DNA from: a virus
IMG/VR virus record: IMGVR_UViG_3300024344_000090
Coordinates: 1 to 29,440 of that record
Direction: 5' to 3' (one strand)
Length of the DNA: 29,440 nt
The notes beneath the pieces are model-generated. The model was not told where the DNA came from, ran no database searches, and saw only the letters and a list, made by a program, of their open reading frames with translations. The position numbers and the translations under genes were made by a program. Every line of letters begins with the position of its first letter. Positions within the stretch are counted from its first letter, which is position 1. This document shows positions 29,365-29,440 of the stretch, piece by piece.

Positions 29365-29440
29365 CCCCAACCTCGCTACCTAGGGCGGCGTAGCCAGCCA
29401 TGTCTATGAACGAATCATCGCTCAGTTTGTGGCGCAGACG
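29357..29440 (-). CDS. C-terminal end of a DUF1599/Nmad1-like protein (partial)
   Basis: The frame enters from the window edge and gives 27 residues before TGA 29357-29359, overlapping the helicase start by 8 nt. The visible part includes HKLSDDSFIDMAGYAALGS. The D-S-x-x-D-x-A-G-Y-A pattern is typical of the C-terminal helix of DUF1599 / nucleotide-modification-associated domain proteins often found next to phage replication genes. The rest lies outside the window, so this assignment is based on a short motif only. Confidence 0.55.
   Translation of the reverse strand, partial: RLRHKLSDDSFIDMAGYAALGSEVGDD

Overview
The window is a stretch of a tailed-bacteriophage genome, most likely a short-tailed (podovirus-type) virus from an aquatic or marine habitat. 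It carries scaffold, SU10/HK97-fold-type capsid, short-tail adaptor and stabilisation proteins, large ejection-type virion proteins, a gp2.5-like SSB, a family A DNA polymerase and a T7-type primase-helicase, together with a class II ribonucleotide reductase and a PP-loop PAPS-reductase-like enzyme. The o-spanin lipoprotein and lytic transglycosylase point to a Gram-negative host. I see no integrase, repressor, tRNA, CRISPR array or insertion sequence. The terminase, portal and any phage RNA polymerase are not in the window. Host identity cannot be read from the sequence.

Layout. Positions 1-20954 are read on the + strand (virion and lysis genes) and 20957-29440 on the - strand (replication and nucleotide metabolism). 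The two blocks converge at about 20955, where an 8-bp perfect inverted repeat sits. From left to right on + there is: a small beta-rich protein; a cassette of tail-fibre and receptor-binding proteins, two of them followed by an overlapping tail-assembly-chaperone-like gene (343-5349); three small proteins, one very cysteine-rich (5346-5831); scaffold and major capsid (5846-7845); a terminator-like hairpin (7859-7889); the adaptor and tail-stabilisation genes (7904-10846); a GNAT-like protein and a run of large ejection-type proteins ending in a muramidase-like protein (10761-18678); and a lysis cassette of small membrane proteins with an out-of-frame overlapping o-spanin (18699-20091). A 25-residue zinc-ribbon peptide and a Gly-rich protein follow (20088-20954).

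On the - strand, in order of transcription (right to left): the tail end of a probable DUF1599-type protein; primase-helicase; a 44-residue very basic protein; a 61-residue protein; DNA polymerase; SSB; GIY-YIG endonuclease; Cas4/RecB-like exonuclease with a probable Fe-S cluster; a 50-residue protein; class II RNR; the PAPS-reductase-like protein; and a coiled-coil protein. Almost every junction here is a 1-14 nt overlap or gap, so the block looks like one translationally coupled operon.

Packing is very dense: no gene-free stretch exceeds about 60 nt. Many genes start with GTG or TTG. Several starts given here differ from the longest possible reading frame because a Shine-Dalgarno (SD) sequence or an ATGA-type overlap identifies a better one. 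Five genes are under 55 codons (5346-5453, 8872-9018, 20088-20165, 23738-23890, 27605-27739). Family assignments come from recognising motifs by eye; no database search was run.
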